Assembly (NCBI GenBank): GCA_041686355.1
Contig: JAWLDZ010000001.1
Location: 1-64,000, forward strand
DNA length: 64,000 nucleotides
Source: DSBN01 sp041686355
GTDB taxonomy: Bacteria > Spirochaetota > Spirochaetia > DSM-16054 > Sediminispirochaetaceae
Direction of reading: 5' to 3'
Shown: in pieces, positions 1 to 7,926 of the stretch
Layout: each line of letters opens with the position of its first letter
Position numbering within the stretch: position 1 is the first letter of the stretch
Made by a program: the position numbers and the translations under genes
The notes under the pieces: generated by a model
Told to the model about the DNA's origin: nothing
Databases searched by the model: none
Seen by the model: the letters and a program-made list of their open reading frames with translations, nothing else

Positions 1-495
1 CTCCGGTTCCTGGTCCCGCTTTTCCTGAAACCACTCTTCTTCAAAACCATCCGCATCTTCAACAATTGAGTCGATACTGAGGCGAACATATTTTCCGGTT
101 GCCGAAGCGGCCGCGGTGCCGTCCGGGAGCAGGAGTTCCCCCGACCCGGAAAAGATCTTTCTGCCCAGTTTATCTATACGCCCCACCACTCTCAGCTCTT
201 CATTTAGGGGAACCGGCTGTCTGAACCGCACATTCAGTTCGACGGTCACCCCCCAGGCGTTAGGGTCTTCAATCATAATCGCCCTGCCGATGGTCTCATC
301 CAGCAAAGCCGAAATAAGCCCCCCGTGCATTCTCCCCGGATAGCCCTGATGCTCATCCCTGCCCCTGGCGAGGGCAACTAACTCTTTCCCTTCTGTTTCA
401 TAGAAACGGGTGAATAGACTAAAACCATTTTCAAGGCCGCAGACAATGCAGCTCTTACTGTTGTTCTGCTTTGCGGTTACTTTCTGCTTCTCCAT
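1..495 (-). CDS. PaaI-type hotdog-fold thioesterase, partial (3' end outside window)
   Basis: Reading the reverse strand from an ATG at 495 gives a protein beginning MEKQKVTAKQNN with an early Cys-x2-Cys pair (CIVCG) and then the HGG segment of the 4HBT/PaaI hotdog family (GRMHGGLISALLDETIG). Members of this family hydrolyse acyl-CoA or related thioesters in the cytoplasm; the substrate here cannot be told. The reading frame is open to the window edge, so the C-terminus is missing. A strong Shine-Dalgarno (GGAGGA) lies just upstream of the ATG and fixes the start. The N-terminal Cys pair resembles a subgroup common in anaerobes and spirochaetes. Family assignment is fairly secure; function within the family is not. 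Confidence 0.8.
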   Translation of the reverse strand, partial: MEKQKVTAKQNNSKSCIVCGLENGFSLFTRFYETEGKELVALARGRDEHQGYPGRMHGGLISALLDETIGRAIMIEDPNAWGVTVELNVRFRQPVPLNEELRVVGRIDKLGRKIFSGSGELLLPDGTAAASATGKYVRLSIDSIVEDADGFEEEWFQEKRDQEPE

Positions 496-642
496 AGTTC
501 CTCCGTGTAGATAATACAACCTGTCGCCGCCAAAAGGGAAGAGCCTGCAGCCTACCTCCAGGGGTTCTGCAAGCACGCAACCACAAATAACTACTCCTAT
601 GAGTTTTGTTTTTTCTCTCTTCCTTAGTATATTTATTACAGA

Positions 643-1230
643 ATGAGTATGGATAATGATTTCGACAGAGTCGACAGTTTAATTGAGACCGGAATGTATG
701 AAGAAGCGATAGAGCTGTTGAACGGAATTCTGGCGGAGGAGCCGGATAACCAGGAAGCCCTATGGCGCATCGGGGTGGCCTTTACCGAGAACAACCAGGC
801 GCTGGAGGCGAAGAAGGCCCTGGATTTCTTTTTCAAGTTTGAAGATGAACATCCCCAGGCTCTCGAAGCCTGCGGTTGTGCCAATTTCAAAATAGGCCAT
901 TATACAGAAGCGTGTGAATATCTGGAAAAGGCGGAGAAGCTGATGCCCGAAAGCTCATCAATAAAACGCAATTTGGGAGTAGTGTATAATCAGCTCGGCA
1001 AGAAAGATGAAAGCTATATTAAGTTTCAAACCTCCTACAAACTGAATCCCGAGGACTACCGCACTGGTTATGCCCTGGCCATGGCACATATCCACTTCAA
1101 CCACTATGAGGCCGCCAGGGATGTGCTTGAACGGATGCTGAGTCAGCAGCTGCCCACCGATTTCCGAGAGATGGCCGACGAGAGCTACAAATGGATTAAA
1201 CACAAGCTCGGCCATCATATAGACTCATAG
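643..1230 (+). CDS. TPR-repeat protein
   Basis: A 195-residue soluble protein made of roughly four to five tetratricopeptide-like helical hairpins (for example MYEEAIELLNGILAEEPDN and YTEACEYLEKAEKLMPES). There is no signal peptide or membrane segment, so it is probably a cytoplasmic scaffold for protein-protein contacts. The start has no clear Shine-Dalgarno; a second ATG lies two codons further on. It is followed after about 125 bases by xseA, with a short 10-bp tandem repeat between them. Spirochaete genomes carry many TPR proteins of unknown role and I cannot name a partner. Confidence 0.75.
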   Translation: MSMDNDFDRVDSLIETGMYEEAIELLNGILAEEPDNQEALWRIGVAFTENNQALEAKKALDFFFKFEDEHPQALEACGCANFKIGHYTEACEYLEKAEKLMPESSSIKRNLGVVYNQLGKKDESYIKFQTSYKLNPEDYRTGYALAMAHIHFNHYEAARDVLERMLSQQLPTDFREMADESYKWIKHKLGHHIDS

Positions 1231-1270
1231 AAATTATGGACCTATAGAAGCGGTGCTGTGCGTCGGGCTT

Positions 1271-1300
1271 TTTGCTCCCCTTTGCTCCCCTTTGCTTCCC
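1271..1300. repeat. three tandem copies of a 10-bp unit (TTTGCTCCCC)
   Basis: Two perfect copies of TTTGCTCCCC are followed by a third with one change (TTTGCTTCCC). The array lies between the TPR gene and xseA and is non-coding. It is probably slippage-generated; no function is apparent. Confidence 0.7.
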
Positions 1301-1356
1301 TGCGGTAATTGAATGAGGTGATTGAAAAAGCCTTTAAATACGTGTAAGTTAAGGAC

Positions 1357-2589
1357 ATGCAGTTTCCACCAGGTGAATACCGCTTTCAAGTTTCCGAAAT
1401 CACCGCCCATATCAAAGAGATTCTTGAACAAAGTTTTTCTACGGTTGCAATAGAAGGGGAAATATCGAACTTCCGGCCTGCCGGGAGCGGACACTGGTAT
1501 TTCACCTTAAAAGATCGGGACGCGGTGATTCAAGCGGTCATGTTTAAGTACCGCTCTGCCCGGGTTGCCTTTACTCCGGCCGACGGCCAAAAAGTGGTGG
1601 TTCGCGGAAACATCAGCGTGTATGCCAAGCGGGGAAACTACCAGATTATTTGCGACAGCATGGAGAAGGCCGGCGAAGGCGACATTCTGGCTATGCTGGA
1701 AGAGCGCAAACGTAAACTCGCCGCAGAGGGGCTGTTTGCCGAAGAGAAGAAACAGCCGCTGCCCTTTTTTCCGACCAGAATAGCGGTGGTGACCTCTCCC
1801 ACCGGAGCGGCTATCCGGGATATACTGCAGGTACTCGGCCGGCGATCCTCCGGATTGGATGTAGTGGTGCTGCCGGCTGCCGTGCAGGGAGACAGCGCCG
1901 GGTCAAAAATTGCCGCCCAAATACGCCGGGCCAACCTCTTCCAGCTTGGAGACGTCATAATTACCGGTCGGGGCGGCGGTTCCCTCGAAGACCTCCTGCC
2001 TTTTTCCGAGGAAGAGGTGGTTCGGGCGGTAGCGGAATCAGAAATACCGGTAATCTCGGCGGTGGGGCATGAAATCGACACGGCCCTAAGCGATTATGCG
2101 GCCGATGTAAGCGCTCCGACCCCCTCGGCGGCGGCGGAGATAGTCAGTAAAAGCCGCGAAGAGCTTTCCGATAGGGTGCGCCGCTTAAGGGATGAGATGA
2201 GCACCCGGATTCAGAACCGGGTGGAAAACGCGGGACTGCTAATTCGGCAGTTTACTCCGGAGAATCTGGAGGAGCGCTTTCGGCAGGTACTACAGCCCTA
2301 CCAGCTGCGCCTCGATGATGCGAAGGAAGAGGCGGTTAGAAACCTGCAGGAGCTGCTGACTCACACCCGGCACCGAGTTGCTATGCTGAAAGCTTCCATC
2401 GAGGGCAATTCGCCCTTAACGATACTGCAGAAGGGCTATGCAGTGGTCACCGACCGCCACAGCGGGGTGCTGATAGGAAGTGTGCAGCAAAGCACCACCG
2501 GAGATCTAATTGATATTCGTCTACACGACGGTCGACTGGGCGCTACTGTAGAGAACAGATACCCCCGCAGTGAGGAGGAGACGCCGTGA
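1357..2589 (+). CDS. xseA: exodeoxyribonuclease VII large subunit
   Basis: A 410-residue protein matching XseA, the catalytic subunit that with XseB degrades single-stranded DNA from both ends. The N-terminal OB-fold region is recognisable (FPPGEYRFQVSEITAHIK, then GEISNFRPAGSGHWYFTLKD), followed by the catalytic core with the conserved runs TSPTGAAIRDI, GRGGGSLEDL and SAVGHEIDTALSDYAAD at about residues 145-245, then a helical C-terminal part. It is slightly shorter than the E. coli protein. The start is preceded by TAAGGAC. The stop overlaps the xseB start by three bases (GTGA), so the two subunits are translationally coupled. Confidence 0.96.
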   Translation: MQFPPGEYRFQVSEITAHIKEILEQSFSTVAIEGEISNFRPAGSGHWYFTLKDRDAVIQAVMFKYRSARVAFTPADGQKVVVRGNISVYAKRGNYQIICDSMEKAGEGDILAMLEERKRKLAAEGLFAEEKKQPLPFFPTRIAVVTSPTGAAIRDILQVLGRRSSGLDVVVLPAAVQGDSAGSKIAAQIRRANLFQLGDVIITGRGGGSLEDLLPFSEEEVVRAVAESEIPVISAVGHEIDTALSDYAADVSAPTPSAAAEIVSKSREELSDRVRRLRDEMSTRIQNRVENAGLLIRQFTPENLEERFRQVLQPYQLRLDDAKEEAVRNLQELLTHTRHRVAMLKASIEGNSPLTILQKGYAVVTDRHSGVLIGSVQQSTTGDLIDIRLHDGRLGATVENRYPRSEEETP

Positions 2590-2834
2590 AAAAGTTCGAG
2601 GAGCGGCTCAAAAAGCTTGAAGAGCTGAATGAACAGATGAAAGCCGGAAAGGTACCCCTTGACGATGCCGTCGAGATGTTTGAAGAGGGCATTAAGCTTG
2701 CCAAGGGCCTGGAAAAAGACCTTTCGAAGATAGAACGCAAGATTGAAATACTGGTCAATGAACCGGATTCAACAAAGGAAGAGCCCAACCTGGAGCTGTT
2801 TCCCGGTACGGAAAACAGCGACAACCAGGAATAG
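2586..2834 (+). CDS. xseB: exodeoxyribonuclease VII small subunit
   Basis: An 82-residue helical protein with the XseB signature (FEERLKKLEELNEQMKAG then PLDDAVEMFEEGIKLAKGLEKDL), the size expected for the small subunit that wraps the large one. The start codon is GTG and overlaps the xseA stop (GTGA), the usual arrangement. The short acidic tail ends in NLELFPGTENSDNQE and is variable in the family. Confidence 0.95.
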   Translation: MKKFEERLKKLEELNEQMKAGKVPLDDAVEMFEEGIKLAKGLEKDLSKIERKIEILVNEPDSTKEEPNLELFPGTENSDNQE

Positions 2835-2883
2835 AGCCTAAAAAGACTCACAACGTCATACTGTTATAGAAAGAGAAATTTGA

Positions 2884-4506
2884 ATGAACTTACGCACAGA
2901 AAAATTACAGACTGAAATAGAAAAACGAAAAACCTTTGCTATCATCAGCCACCCGGATGCAGGGAAAACCACCCTCACCGAAAAGCTGCTGCTCTTCGGC
3001 GGGGGAATACGCACCGCCGGAGCGGTGAAAAACAATAAAATTAAACGCAGCGCTACCTCCGACTTTATGCAGATTGAAAAGCAGCGTGGTATTTCCGTAG
3101 CCACCTCGGTGATGACCTTTGAATACAAGAGCAAGCTGATCAATATCCTGGATACCCCGGGGCATAAGGACTTTGCCGAGGACACCTACCGCACCCTGAC
3201 CGCGGTGGACAGCGTAATCCTGGTAGTCGACTGTGCCAAGGGGGTCGAGGAGCAGACAGAAAAACTGATGAATGTCTGCCGGATGCGCAATACTCCGGTA
3301 ATCATCTTTGTCAACAAGCTCGACCGTGAGGGAAGGCCCCCCATGGAGCTGATGGATGAACTGGAGGAGAAACTCGACATTCGAGTCCGCCCCCTTACCT
3401 GGCCGATTGATATGGGAATGAACTTCAAAGGGGTCTATAACCTGCACGAAAAAAACGTGTACCTGTTCCAGTCGGGGAAAACCCAGGTTGAGGAGGACCG
3501 TCTGCTGGTCGACGATCTGCAGTCGGAGGTGCTGGATGAGAAGCTCGGCAGCAGCGCCGTACAGCTGCGGGAGGATGTCGACCTGATCGAAGGGGTCTAC
3601 GACCAATTCTCGCAGGAAGAGTACAGCCAAGGGACGCTGGCCCCGGTGTTTTTCGGCAGTGCCCTCAACAACTTCGGTGTACGCGAGCTGCTGGAAACCT
3701 TTCTGGAGATTGCCCCCTCCCCGGTAAAACGCGAAACCGATACCCGCTTTGTTGAACCCCAGGAGGAGAAATTCAGCGGTTTCATCTTTAAGATTCATGC
3801 CAATCTTGACCCCCGCCATCGCGACCGGATCGCCTTTCTGCGGGTCTGTTCGGGAACCTTTATGAAGGACCGCCCCTTCCGTCATGTCCGCCTTGAAAAA
3901 AATCTGCGCTTCACCTCGCCATATAACTTTATGGCCCAGCGAAAAAGTGTGGTCGATGAGGCTTTTCCGGGGGATGTAGTGGGCCTCTACGACCGGGGAG
4001 ACCTGAAAATCGGAGACACTCTGACTGAAGGTGAGGAGTTTACCTTCCGCGGGGTGCCCCACTTCTCTCCCGAGATCTTTAAAGAGCTTATCAATACCGA
4101 TCCCATGCGCTCCAAGCAGCTCGACAAGGGCATCGCCCAGCTCAGCGAAGAGGGCATCGCCCAGCTCTTCATTCAGGATAAGGGGCGGCGTAAAATTGTC
4201 GGTACAGTGGGTGACCTGCAGTTTGATGTAATTAACTACCGGCTTGAGTATGAATACGGAGCATCCTGCCGCTTTGAGCCGCTGAGCTTTGCCCAGGCAT
4301 GCTGGATTACATCGGAGGATCCGAAAAAGCTCAAGGACTTTCTCCGATTTAAGGAATCGAAAATCGCCTATGACCTCGAACAGAAGCCGGTATACTTTGC
4401 CGAAACCCAATGGATGCTGCGCACTGTGATTGAGGATAATCCGGAAATCGAGTTTCACTTTACCAGCGAGTTCAAAACCGAGCGGGAATCACTCCCGGCC
4501 CGCTAA
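2884..4506 (+). CDS. prfC: peptide chain release factor 3 (RF3)
   Basis: A 540-residue translational GTPase that removes RF1/RF2 from the ribosome after termination. The G domain shows the P-loop SHPDAGKTT (residues 23-31), a switch region with KQRGISVATSV typical of RF3, DTPGHKD near residue 89 and NKLDREG near residue 143. The rest matches RF3 domains II and III (for example FVEPQEEKFSGFIFKIHANLDP). Length is normal for the family (about 530). The 3' end faces the reverse gene ending at 4519 with only 12 bases between and no terminator-like hairpin. Confidence 0.96.
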   Translation: MNLRTEKLQTEIEKRKTFAIISHPDAGKTTLTEKLLLFGGGIRTAGAVKNNKIKRSATSDFMQIEKQRGISVATSVMTFEYKSKLINILDTPGHKDFAEDTYRTLTAVDSVILVVDCAKGVEEQTEKLMNVCRMRNTPVIIFVNKLDREGRPPMELMDELEEKLDIRVRPLTWPIDMGMNFKGVYNLHEKNVYLFQSGKTQVEEDRLLVDDLQSEVLDEKLGSSAVQLREDVDLIEGVYDQFSQEEYSQGTLAPVFFGSALNNFGVRELLETFLEIAPSPVKRETDTRFVEPQEEKFSGFIFKIHANLDPRHRDRIAFLRVCSGTFMKDRPFRHVRLEKNLRFTSPYNFMAQRKSVVDEAFPGDVVGLYDRGDLKIGDTLTEGEEFTFRGVPHFSPEIFKELINTDPMRSKQLDKGIAQLSEEGIAQLFIQDKGRRKIVGTVGDLQFDVINYRLEYEYGASCRFEPLSFAQACWITSEDPKKLKDFLRFKESKIAYDLEQKPVYFAETQWMLRTVIEDNPEIEFHFTSEFKTERESLPAR

Positions 4507-4518
4507 ACTCTTACGGCA

Positions 4519-4764
4519 CTACCTGGGCCGATGATGGTAGCGCTCTTCAAAGCGGCGGGCCTCGTACTCCATTTTTAACAATTTATGGTCATACTCGTTC
4601 AGTTCCTCCCCCGCCTGGGCCTTAGCCTGAATTTCTTCCAGGCTCGGCAGATCCTCCTGGATATAGCGGCGGATCGCCTCTCGAGCTCGCAGGATGAGCT
4701 TGGGCTGGGGTGATTCATTTATGTAGTTTAGGAGGACCTGCTTGCTGGTGTTGCGCAGCTCCAT
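4519..4764 (-). CDS. small conserved-looking hypothetical protein (start uncertain)
   Basis: An 81-residue charged helical protein from the first ATG; no family recognised. The ATG at 4764 has no Shine-Dalgarno. The frame stays open upstream for 20 further codons that look coding (PDERPFLHAYFDLVEHITR), up to an ATT codon at 4824-4822. That codon sits 6 bases after a perfect AAGGAG (4836-4831). No ATG, GTG or TTG occurs in this extension, so the true start may be the rare ATT, giving 101 residues. The gene is last in a reverse cluster after the DUF192 gene (stop at 4861) and is probably co-transcribed with it. Confidence 0.6.
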   Translation of the reverse strand: MELRNTSKQVLLNYINESPQPKLILRAREAIRRYIQEDLPSLEEIQAKAQAGEELNEYDHKLLKMEYEARRFEERYHHRPR

Positions 4765-4860
4765 ACGGGTGATGTGTTCTACTAGATCAAAGTAGGCATG
4801 TAAGAAAGGTCGTTCATCCGGAATAAGACGCTCCTTTGCCTAGAGTGTACCGGAAAATTG

Positions 4861-5292
4861 CTATTCGATAAAGCGGTCCAGCCCTTCGATTGAATCACCA
4901 ACTTCAACACCTGAACGCTGGTAGGCCCCCCGCGGCAGCTCTAGGGCAAATCGGACGGCGTAGTCCGATTCTACCGTCCGCAGCGATTCCGGTTCCATAT
5001 GATGGATACTCTTTATTACACCGCTCTTTGAAATATAAGCGATGGAGAGGGGTATATAGGTATTTTTCATCCAGAAACTCAGGTGCTGGTCCCGTTCAAA
5101 GACAAACAGCATCCCCTCATACTCTCCGATGGACTCCCGGTGCATCAGCCCGCGTTGACGCTCTTCGTCGCTGCGGGCAACTTCTACAGTGTACGTATCC
5201 TCGCCCACCTGTAACTTATACGACGGGAGGCCCTCTTCAGCACTGCAGCCAAGTGTCATTAAGAGCATTATTATAATAAGTATACGCATCAA
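4861..5292 (-). CDS. DUF192 family protein, probable lipoprotein
   Basis: A 143-residue protein with an N-terminal hydrophobic stretch ending in LMTLGC, a lipobox-like site with Cys at residue 16, so probably a lipoprotein facing the periplasm. The mature part carries the DUF192 pattern: RSDEERQRGLMHRESIGEYEGMLFVF, then FWMKNTYIPLSIAYI, and near the end FALELPRGAYQRSGVEVGD. The biochemical role of DUF192 is unknown to me. The start overlaps the stop of the upstream exported protein by four bases (ATGA), so the pair is coupled. Confidence 0.85.
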   Translation of the reverse strand: MMRILIIIMLLMTLGCSAEEGLPSYKLQVGEDTYTVEVARSDEERQRGLMHRESIGEYEGMLFVFERDQHLSFWMKNTYIPLSIAYISKSGVIKSIHHMEPESLRTVESDYAVRFALELPRGAYQRSGVEVGDSIEGLDRFIE

Positions 5293-5897
5293 AATTGCTC
5301 CAAAAATCGCTCGCGGGTGAGCCTTTCGAGGGATTTTTCACGAGTACTGCTGCGCCGCAGCTCTTGCAGGGTCGGCATGGAGATATATTTAATGCGCAGC
5401 GGGCGCTCCAGGGCCATTTGAACCTGCTCGTTTTCCCACACCGCCTTCTCGGGGGAGAGACGCTCCGGCTCGCCATAGCGCTCCTGCAGGGTACTGTACA
5501 TGGTGTAATATCCTAGGCGGCTGGGGTTTAGAATGAGGGTGATGGTAAACAGGGCGTTATCGACAAACTGAAAGGAAGCCTGCTGAATGAAGTCGACCCC
5601 ATCGGTTTGTATGAGGGCGTCGTTGCGTGAACGCAGCATACTGACATCCGGCTCGCCGCGGTATCTGAAGTTCCCGTCCGCTTCCAGGGCTTGCTGTACC
5701 GAGGCAAGGTCCATCCCCAACTGGATACGGTTGAATCCGGCGGGAAGCGGCTCAGCCCGTTCAACAGGCTGCTCATTTTTTTCTGTTTGCTCTGTGGTCT
5801 GAGCCGGCAGCGATATAGCCAAGTTCAAAAACAACAGTGTCCAGAGGATAGGGAAAGATAGGACTTTAGTATTGACGGGTATATTCATCTTATTCAT
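5289..5897 (-). CDS. exported protein of unknown function
   Basis: A 202-residue protein with a typical signal peptide (hydrophobic core VLSFPILWTLLFLNLAISL, cleavage likely near LPAQ). The mature part begins with a Glu/Gln-rich linker and then a compact domain around FNRIQLGMDLASVQQALEADG, whose pattern of a short strand followed by LGM-x-SVxxAL resembles small periplasmic domains that repeat in several envelope proteins. No enzyme motif is visible. It is the first gene of the three-gene reverse cluster; an inverted-repeat element (5928-6016) lies 31 bases upstream of the start. An alternative ATG lies three codons inside. Confidence 0.6.
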   Translation of the reverse strand: MNKMNIPVNTKVLSFPILWTLLFLNLAISLPAQTTEQTEKNEQPVERAEPLPAGFNRIQLGMDLASVQQALEADGNFRYRGEPDVSMLRSRNDALIQTDGVDFIQQASFQFVDNALFTITLILNPSRLGYYTMYSTLQERYGEPERLSPEKAVWENEQVQMALERPLRIKYISMPTLQELRRSSTREKSLERLTRERFLEQF

Positions 5898-5927
5898 ATT
5901 ATCGACACTTCGCCCTGGGAAGATGAA

Positions 5928-6016
5928 GGTAGTGGTTCAAAGATTGTGGGAAAAAGTCTCAGTCTATAAGAAACTATAGGTACAGAGAAACAAAGCACAT
6001 GCTTTGAACCACTACC
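5928..6016. repeat. inverted-repeat element, copy A (15-bp perfect arms)
   Basis: GGTAGTGGTTCAAAG at 5928-5942 is perfectly repeated in reverse complement at 6002-6016, with 59 bases between. The 12-base core AGTGGTTCAAAG recurs at 40106-40247 (copy B) and 24123-24134 (copy C), always between genes. The inner flank (AAAGATTGTGGGAA) resembles that of copy B (AAAGCTTGGGGGAA), so the similarity extends past the core. It could be a small mobile or REP-like element, an operator pair, or a structured leader of the reverse gene starting at 5897. Confidence 0.75.
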
Positions 6017-6034
6017 CAAACCTTAAAACAATTC

Positions 6035-6069
6035 AAAAAAAAAAGCCGGAAGGAGGGTATCCAACCGGC
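6035..6069 (-). terminator. intrinsic terminator of the RRM gene
   Basis: Read on the reverse strand, GCCGG (6069-6065) pairs with CCGGC (6049-6045), with an additional inner GGA/TCC pairing. It is followed at once by a run of ten T residues (6044-6035). It lies 28 bases after the stop of the RRM gene. Confidence 0.85.
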
Positions 6070-6096
6070 ATTTTTGTAACTTTATATTGTGTTCGC

Positions 6097-6357
6097 TTAG
6101 AAGCGCGGGCGGCGCTCTTTGGCCACGTTTACTTTCAGGTTACGTCCACCGAACTCTGAGTTGTCCAGCGCAGAAATTGCTGCGTCAGCAGCTTGTTCAT
6201 CTTCCATTTCTACAAAGCCGAAACCCTTGGAACGGTCGGTGTAGCGATCGATGATAATGTTGGCACTTGCAACAGTACCGTACTGACCAAACAGGTTTTC
6301 AAGTTCCTGCTCAGTAGTGTTGTAATTCATGTTTCCTACATAAATTTTCTTAGCCAT
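6097..6357 (-). CDS. RRM-domain RNA-binding protein (first of two)
   Basis: An 86-residue protein that is a single RNA recognition motif: RNP2 is KIYVGNMNY at the N-terminus and RNP1 is KGFGFVEM around residue 45, with the usual loop IIIDRYTDRSKG. Proteins of this kind (the cyanobacterial Rbp type) bind single-stranded RNA and are often induced by cold. The start is preceded by AGAAGGA. A close paralogue is encoded forward at 9891-10136. A 6-bp hairpin sits immediately upstream of the Shine-Dalgarno, and a strong terminator follows, so it is a single-gene transcript. Confidence 0.93.
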   Translation of the reverse strand: MAKKIYVGNMNYNTTEQELENLFGQYGTVASANIIIDRYTDRSKGFGFVEMEDEQAADAAISALDNSEFGGRNLKVNVAKERRPRF

Positions 6358-6373
6358 AGTGTAGCATCCTTCT

Positions 6374-6394
6374 ACCCTGATATTTGCACAGGGT
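6374..6394 (-). promoter_or_regulatory. leader hairpin before the RRM gene
   Basis: On the reverse strand ACCCTG (6394-6389) pairs with CAGGGT (6379-6374) across a 9-base A/T-rich loop, ending only a few bases before the AGAAGGA Shine-Dalgarno. Its position suggests an influence on translation, which is inferred only. Confidence 0.4.
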
Positions 6395-6642
6395 CTTAAA
6401 AATATTTATGTATATGGAAGAAATAGATCTTAATCGTTCAGTAGGAAATTACTTTTTGATGGGAGAAGAGACAGAAAAGAATCAGCTATCATCAACCCGA
6501 AAGAACCCTATCGAAAATTAAAGAACAATACCGCATCCGATATACTTTCTGTAATATACTATAACTCACGACTTTAATCAAGCACCTTAGAAGTTTTTCA
6601 CACCTATTTTGCAAAAGATGTAATTGTAATCAGGATGGCCGG

Positions 6643-7203
6643 TTAATTCCTTCCCTTTGCCGAAATACTGCCAGAAAACTCCCGATCAAGGATGTCCATG
6701 TAGATTTCATCATAGTAAGAGCCGCCCACCCTTACACATTCACGCCGGCGACCTATTTCCTTGAACCCAAGCTTTAGATAGCAGCCCAAGGCAGCTTCAT
6801 TAAACGAACGGACCCGCAGATAGACGCTGTGCAGGTTGAGAAGATTAAAGGCATAATCCAGCAGAAGCCGCACAGTTTCGCTGCCGTATCCCTTGCCGCG
6901 GTGTTTCTTTTCTCCTATGAACAGGCCTAACTCGGCTGTCCTCTGCACCAGGTCCACATTCATCAATCCACAATTGCCGGTCAGTTCATCGTTTTCCTTT
7001 TGCACGACCGCGAAGTTATAGCCCTCTTTCTGGAACAACTCCAGCATCTGCTTCTCTTTTTCAAGCGAAATAATATTGGGGGCGGTTGTAAGATTGATAG
7101 TCGTTTCAAGATCGTTCATCCAGCGGGTATATTTCTCAGCTTCCTCACCGCTTACCGGTGAGAGATACAGTCTTTCACCCACAATTTTACGAAAATAGGG
7201 CAT
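6643..7203 (-). CDS. GNAT-family N-acetyltransferase (RimJ/RimL-like)
   Basis: A 186-residue protein with the GNAT fold of the RimJ/RimL/SpeG group: N-terminal VGERLYLSPVSGEEAEKYTRW, the middle strands NCGLMNVDLVQRTAELGLFIGE, the acetyl-CoA loop KKHRGKGYGSETVRLLLDYAF (R/Q-x-x-G-x-G/A type) near residue 100, and the C-terminal FNEAALGCYLKLGFKEIGR. It would transfer acetyl from acetyl-CoA to an amino group of a protein or small molecule; substrate unknown. Shine-Dalgarno AAGGGAGG precedes the ATG. It stands alone, divergent from the SUI1 gene. Confidence 0.9.
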   Translation of the reverse strand: MPYFRKIVGERLYLSPVSGEEAEKYTRWMNDLETTINLTTAPNIISLEKEKQMLELFQKEGYNFAVVQKENDELTGNCGLMNVDLVQRTAELGLFIGEKKHRGKGYGSETVRLLLDYAFNLLNLHSVYLRVRSFNEAALGCYLKLGFKEIGRRRECVRVGGSYYDEIYMDILDREFSGSISAKGRN

Positions 7204-7232
7204 GTGAACCTCCCTTTACTTATACTCAGCAA

Positions 7233-7262
7233 ATTGTACTATTAAGATGCTGTCTATAGCAA
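7233..7262 (-). promoter_or_regulatory. possible promoter of the acetyltransferase gene
   Basis: On the reverse strand TTGCTA (7262-7257) and TACAAT (7238-7233) are separated by 18 bases and lie about 30 bases upstream of the start. It resembles a sigma-70 promoter; sequence match only. Confidence 0.4.
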
Positions 7263-7374
7263 TGCTGTTTTTCGATACTTTTTAGAGGCAGATTGTCGAA
7301 CTTAGCCTTTTCGGCGGTCGGAAGTCTATGCTATGCTGTCGTTCAGCCGATTTTCGTTACAAGGTGGAAGCGCT

Positions 7375-7725
7375 ATGGATGAGGAGTTTGTGTACTCTAC
7401 CGATGAGGGAGATCTGCGGAAGCAGAAAAAGGGCCAAAAAAAACGCAGCCGAGGGAATGCTAAGACTCCGCCCGGCATAAAGAACGACGGAACAATTAGG
7501 GTCCAGCGTGAGAGTAAGGGCCGGGGTGGTAAAACCGTCTCGGTGCTGTACGGTATGCCTGTTTCAGAAGAGGAGCTCCAAGAATGGGCAACCAAGCTGA
7601 AGCAGCAGTGTGGTACCGGAGGAAGTGTCAAATCCGGAACCATTATTATTCAGGGAGATAAAGTGGATATTATTGTATCAATTCTTGAAAATGCCGGCTT
7701 TTCAGCCAAGCGGGCGGGAGGTTGA
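7375..7725 (+). CDS. SUI1/YciH-type translation factor
   Basis: A 116-residue protein whose C-terminal half is the SUI1 (eIF1-like) fold: RGGKTVSVLYGMP, then LKQQCGTGGSVKSGTIIIQGDKVDIIVSILENAGF. Bacterial YciH binds the small ribosomal subunit and affects start-site fidelity; its exact role is debated. The N-terminal third is charged and lysine-rich (KQKKGQKKRSRGNAK). The ATG at 7375 is chosen because AAGGTGG precedes it; the frame is open further upstream without support. It is followed three bases later by the YwbE-like gene, so the two are probably one transcript with the nitroreductase. Confidence 0.9.
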   Translation: MDEEFVYSTDEGDLRKQKKGQKKRSRGNAKTPPGIKNDGTIRVQRESKGRGGKTVSVLYGMPVSEEELQEWATKLKQQCGTGGSVKSGTIIIQGDKVDIIVSILENAGFSAKRAGG

Positions 7726-7728
7726 CAG

Positions 7729-7926
7729 ATGGATGGACGTTATAGAGAAAATGTGGTAATTGGCCAACAAGTCGACGTAGTGAAAAAGCAGGACCAAGGA
7801 ACTGGGCATCTTACAGATGGAGTAGTCGATCGGATTCTCACAAAGTCGGCATACCATCCCCACGGTATAAAGGTGCGACTTGCCTCAGGTGTGGTGGGTA
7901 GAATAAAAAAGATCTATAACAAATGA
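7729..7926 (+). CDS. YwbE family protein (DUF2196)
   Basis: A 65-residue protein matching the YwbE family: VVIGQQVDVVKKQDQGTGHLTDG, then VDRILTKSAYHPHGIKVRLASGVVGRIKKI. Members are small, basic and predicted to be OB-like or SH3-like barrels; function unknown. It overlaps the nitroreductase start by four bases (ATGA), which indicates translational coupling. Confidence 0.9.
   Translation: MDGRYRENVVIGQQVDVVKKQDQGTGHLTDGVVDRILTKSAYHPHGIKVRLASGVVGRIKKIYNK

Noticed and set aside
2905..4458. 517-residue reverse frame opposite prfC
   Set aside because: It is the complementary frame of a clear RF3 gene, with no start signal and no recognisable domain.
7333..7374. Upstream ATG for the SUI1 gene
   Set aside because: No ribosome site; the ATG at 7375 follows AAGGTGG.
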